DNA from: Reticulitermes speratus | Taxonomy: Eukaryota > Arthropoda > Insecta > Blattodea > Rhinotermitidae | DNA length: 64,000 nt | Assembly: GCA_021186555.1 (NCBI GenBank) | Contig: JAJKFL010000014.1 | Location: 29,218,033 to 29,282,032 of the forward strand | Direction of reading: 5' to 3' | Part shown: positions 62,540-64,000 of the stretch, one piece after another | Layout: every line of letters starts with the position of its first letter | How positions within the stretch are numbered: position 1 is the stretch's first letter | Position numbers and translations under genes: made by a program | Notes under the pieces: generated by a model | Database searches by the model: none | What the model was told of the DNA's origin: nothing | Seen by the model: the letters and a program-made list of their open reading frames with translations, nothing else

Positions 62540-64000
62540 TGTGTTTACAAGCACATCAGGTCCTTTATAAGCACAGTTACATAACTCCATACTTCGATGG
62601 TGGCCCTGTGCGGTATGTTGAATGCAGAACATTGGTCACCAAGTGCGCTTGCAAATGCACGAACAAAATACTCATAACTACAGTGGCGGTGTTGAATTGT
62701 GAGCAAGGGTCCATGAAAATACCGATTTTTTTGTTGAAAAATAGATTGTATTGCAACGTAATAAATAATTGTCTTTTATGTAACTCGGAAGTGTGTCTCT
62801 TTGTTGACAATTTCACCGTTGGGTCCTAACTTGAGTCACTTGAATCAGGTGCCGGTCCTCACATCTTATTTTCTCAGATCGTTTTTAATGCATCATCCTA
62901 TCTCCTGTTTTGATATTTTCGCCTCAGTTTTTTATTGAAATGTTGAATGTGTATTTCATGTTTCCCATGCGTGCTACATCCACCGTTCGTCTTGTTATCC
63001 TTGCCCAAATCACCGGAATAGTATCTGGCGAAGACTGTAAATTTATGAACCCTTCGTTATTTACTTTTCTTAGTGCTCCTGTTACGTCCTGTTTCTTGGC
63101 CAAATACGAAATTTCCGTATTCCGTTGAAAAGGTAATAATCGCTTAGGTAATCACGAAGTCCCCTGCTCGTGAGGAAACCGAATGTTAATTTTCGTGTTC
63201 GTAATGGCCTGCATTGGACCCAGACCTCATGTTTTTAAGATCTGTTTATTTTTCTCCATTTAGTCTGTTTCACCGAATTGGTTTCTGCCATGGAGATTTT
63301 CCTTAGCTCTGCATTTTCTCGTGTTTTATTCTAAATATACCCATCCGTTAGAGAGACCGACTAAATCAGAGAAGGCAGATTACAGTTTTGAACTGCCCTT
63401 CAGTCTGCCCCTAATTCCGCCACGAGGGTCGCTACCGTTCAGCGTTTCCATTTCTGCTGTACACATTCTTATCTAACCCAACGCGTACTACATGTCCTGC
63501 ACGTTTTATCCTCTCCGTTTAATGACACTGAATTCGCGATATAATGCTGGATCTTGTGTAACAGCCCACCGCGTGCTTATGTGTTTTGCTCTGCCACGCC
63601 TGCCGAAATGGAAGCATGCAGTGAATCCCCGATGCTCGGTCTGAAAATGCGTGTTTTTAGCAACTTGCGTGAGTACGAGCAGCGAAATAGGCCACTTTTT
63701 GTGCACAGACTATTACATACCTTTCAAAGGATCCATTACTAAGGTCATTTTGTACGAGTAGCTACGTACTATTTTTGTACTGGTAGTTTCTTACACGATC
63801 CTTCTGTTTCAGCCTGTATTGAGTTAAAAGGAAGCATTTACTTAGCTTTCAGAAGAATTCTACTGCCTCGTTGGAAGACCGTGGTTGGAATCTCGTAAAA
63901 TACAGGTTTTCTGTTCTCGCTGCTACGTTATATCGGATCTAGGGACCACTCAGCATCGTATTAAGTGTGCAAGGAGGCTTTCTTCGCAGAGCATAAAGAT
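62540..64000. other. No gene or repeat recognised
   Basis: Short overlapping frames only (for example 62533-62829 and 63554-63742). No family recognised. Confidence 0.5.

Overview
The window looks like intergenic or intronic DNA of a large, repeat-rich arthropod nuclear genome. I find no intact host protein gene, rRNA, functional tRNA, operon or CRISPR array. The open frames are short and overlapping, and most sit on repeats. The mix of repeats (several tRNA-headed SINEs, tails of several non-LTR retrotransposon families, DD34D mariners, a PIF/Harbinger deletion copy, a pogo-type MITE) fits an insect. Several repeats resemble ones I remember from cockroaches and termites (Blattodea), but that is recollection, not proof.

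The most interesting layer is about two dozen sequences with the layout of a type I hammerhead ribozyme: CUGANGA, a helix II hairpin, GAA, a tiny self-complementary helix III, then UH and a strand that pairs back as helix I. The best are at 9706-9746 (+), 18880-18924 (-), 19264-19308 (-) and 38435-38487 (-). Two lie 384 bp apart in direct orientation (18843-19379). One lies in a 383-bp unit bounded by a 14-bp target duplication (38359-38741). One lies in a 252-bp foldback unit with its own 14-bp duplication (9571-9822). This matches the known association of hammerheads with Penelope-like elements and the small circular-RNA retroposons called retrozymes. A second group of inverted pairs (12848-12963, 14843-15015, 18583-18760, 22325-22530, 26985-27120, 32740-32935, 33866-33990, 57355-57470) has the same core order with ACGU as helix III.

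Layout. 0-5 kb: hAT-like MITE, SINE-1, hammerhead foldback, SINE-2. 5-12 kb: LINE-A tails, a Tc1-type transposase fragment, a 32-bp minisatellite, a hammerhead unit. 12-24 kb: inverted hammerhead-like pairs, SINE-2 copies, the 384-bp tandem unit, a pogo-type MITE, SINE-1. 24-37 kb: pyrimidine tract, SINE-1, LINE remnants, more inverted pairs, microsatellites. 37-42 kb: a nine-copy 45-bp satellite followed by the cleanest hammerhead unit. 42-48 kb: SINE-2, SINE-4 and the tails of three LINE families. 49-57 kb: two internally deleted mariners, one inside a SINE-2 and one inside a LINE reading frame, a Harbinger derivative and SINE-3. 57-64 kb: SINE-2 copies with clear target duplications and a 38-bp minisatellite.

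The elements fit a trans-mobilisation economy. SINEs end in CTTTACC-type tails and carry target duplications, as expected if LINE machinery moved them. The mariners keep matching ends but lost the first catalytic Asp, so they could move only if a transposase were supplied in trans. The hammerhead units code for nothing and would need a reverse transcriptase from elsewhere.
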